This document shows positions 62,390 through 64,000 of a stretch of DNA of 64,000 nucleotides, piece by piece. The notes under the pieces were generated by a model. It made no database searches, had not been told where the DNA came from, and was given only the letters and a program-made list of their open reading frames with translations. This DNA comes from Serinus canaria (Eukaryota; Chordata; Aves; Passeriformes; Fringillidae): assembly GCF_022539315.1 (NCBI RefSeq), contig NC_066321.1, positions 7,382,824 through 7,446,823 of the forward strand. The letters are read 5' to 3'. The position numbers and the translations under genes were made by a program. Positions within the stretch are counted from its first letter, which is position 1, and each line of letters begins with the position of its first letter.

Positions 62390-64000
62390 AAAGGCTGGTC
62401 TGTTACCCTGCCTCAGAGATGCTCATACCACATGGACACAGACTAAGCCAAACCAATTAATTCTGTGAGAGAAGAATACACCAGAATATTAATCACTCAT
62501 CTGTGGTTTTATACATGTGGCAATGAGTTAGGGCCTTACTTAGTGCCCCCAGAGTCTTGTAAAAATATTTTTTAAATGGGGAGATGGGAACACATGTCTT
62601 GTAGGGAAAAGAGACTGAGGGCTGTCTTCAGAGGTCGAGAAATCATCTTTTCATTTCTGATAGCAATTTCTCCTTGTTGTTCCTTGAGCAAACTGCTCTG
62701 CAGTGTTCCAGGGAAAGTATTCATTTGATGGTAAATTATCTTTCACTTTGTGAAAAACAGAATCCTGTTAGGTGCTATGAGATTTACACAGAGTAAAGGA
62801 AGGGAGAGTTTTTGTCTGTTATTCAATACCATTGAAGCATTATGGAAATAATAATGGTTTAAGTTTTATTCTTCTCATTTTTTTTTTCTCTTAGTGATAG
62901 TGTGCCTCTGAAATTTTGCTTAGCCTTGTATTAACACAAGTAGATGAAGAAAAATGATCTATGTAGCCAATATTTTTCTTTTTCTGTTGTTACTGAATTT
63001 TTGCAAATCGTTTAATCTGGAAAGTATCTTTCCTGCAGCCCATGAGACCTAACATAAAATACTCTACTTCACCACTCCATAGCTACAAAATATTAATTTA
63101 AACTTCAAACCCTTTAAACAATGTAAAATTTCCTTTACTTTTATATTTCATTCTGGCTTTACTGGGAGCTGATTTCAGGATGATAACTCTACATACAAAC
63201 AGGGCAAAATTTCTCATCCCAAAAACAATGGCTCACCATGAAATTTGCTTTTGTGAGATGCATAGTGCAAATATCCCAGAAGCAGAAGGAGCTGTGGGAT
63301 AAACTCTTCATGTTGTGGGGACAAAGAATTTGATCACACCAAGTTCTGCCATAGTAAATTTGGCAAAGCCTTGACAAGTTTTTGGGCTGCCTATTAGGTA
63401 CATAAATACTTGGAATGCTGGGCTGACTGTCAGTGTAGAATTGTACTGCTTCAGAAGTTTAACTACCTGGTGTCTAATCCTTAAGAAGGGGGCTTGCCTC
63501 TGGATGATTTATTATATATATTGAAAATAAGGGAAATGATCCTGCTTGGACAAAATTCTCACTCTTGCTTGACATTTCATTTGAGCTTGTGTGCTAATCT
63601 TGAACCTTCTGTAGCTCCCCTCTGGACTGGCTTTTGGCTGTGGTGTCAACCCAGAAATCCACTGCTCAGGCCTGTCTTCAGTGAGCAAGAGGATCCCTGG
63701 AGAGCCAGCGCTGGACAGGGCTGTGATGTTCTTGCAGAGCAAGTGCTCTGTATGGTGTTCAGCGTTTCCCATGGTAAGCAAGATTTTAAGGTGTAAAGAA
63801 GCCAAACCTGTGCAGAAATCTGACATCACTTGACACCGGTTTTGGCATGCCTCCACCAGTACTCTGTGGCAGTTCCTGAGTGTGGTGCAATGCCCATGGG
63901 CAGGGAGATGGGTGGCTGTGCTCCTGTAAATCCTCACACATGCAAAAGCATTACTCATCCTGGAGCTCTTGCATGGTAGAAATATTGAATCCTGTTAGCA
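62390..64000. other. Noncoding stretch with a 148-codon minus frame
   Basis: The minus-strand frame 63512-63958 (148 codons) overlaps a 100-codon plus frame (63494-63796), whose end carries a donor-like ATG|GTAAGC at about 63775. Neither peptide is recognised. Dual-strand openness suggests a stop-poor patch, but the minus frame is among the longest in the window. The remainder is A+T-rich with no repeat. Confidence 0.4.

Noticed and set aside
63512..63958. 148-codon minus-strand frame as a gene
   Set aside because: A 100-codon frame is open on the opposite strand, no promoter or splice context fits, and the peptide is unrecognised; kept only as a region note.
1..64000. Prokaryotic, phage, plasmid or CRISPR content
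   Set aside because: Low coding density, CpG depletion, splice-like signals and CR1 sequence are all eukaryotic features; no direct-repeat array with spacers exists.

Overview
This window looks like noncoding nuclear DNA from a bird, either intergenic or inside very large introns. It is A+T-rich and strongly depleted in CpG. No reading frame has a recognisable protein family, and there are no ribosomal or tRNA genes, no bacterial-type operons and no CRISPR array. The best taxonomic clue is a CR1 LINE 3' end at about 34001-34102, with the hallmark promoter-distal block and three terminal ATTCTGTG-type octamers. A second, badly decayed CR1-like 3' end lies near 57845-57905. CR1 tails combined with very sparse interspersed repeats fit birds better than mammals. 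Turtles and crocodilians also carry CR1, so the assignment to birds is an inference.

Layout: 1-20.2 kb is A+T-rich noncoding sequence with short tandem duplications, one strong 31-bp palindrome (5365-5395), a TG/TA microsatellite (15043-15088) and an exon-like block at 8447-8539. 20.2-21.0 kb is unusually open in several frames, with the longest frame of the window (175 codons, minus strand) and an exon-like block at 20779-20927. 21-34 kb holds a signal-peptide-like start at 22876, a purine-rich tract (27.6-27.9 kb), a very strong splice acceptor at 27962, an A+T-rich homeodomain-site-rich stretch (28.9-29.6 kb), an exon-like block at 30846 and the CR1 tail. 34-46 kb has several long poly(A) tracts, G+C-richer patches and further A+T-rich enhancer-like stretches. 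Just after 46 kb is the only dense CpG cluster of the window (five CpGs in 27 bases), directly behind a good splice acceptor. 46-64 kb is mostly featureless, with simple repeats, the decayed CR1 and an exon-like block at 62310-62381.

No gene can be named. The seven exon-like or start-exon-like blocks are hypotheses built from splice-site strength, open frame and, in two cases, local CpG retention. In 64 kb several such combinations arise by chance. No convincing new biological system was found; the items most worth testing are the CpG-dense block at 46139-46214, the block at 30846-30993, and the A+T-rich stretches that resemble conserved noncoding elements.
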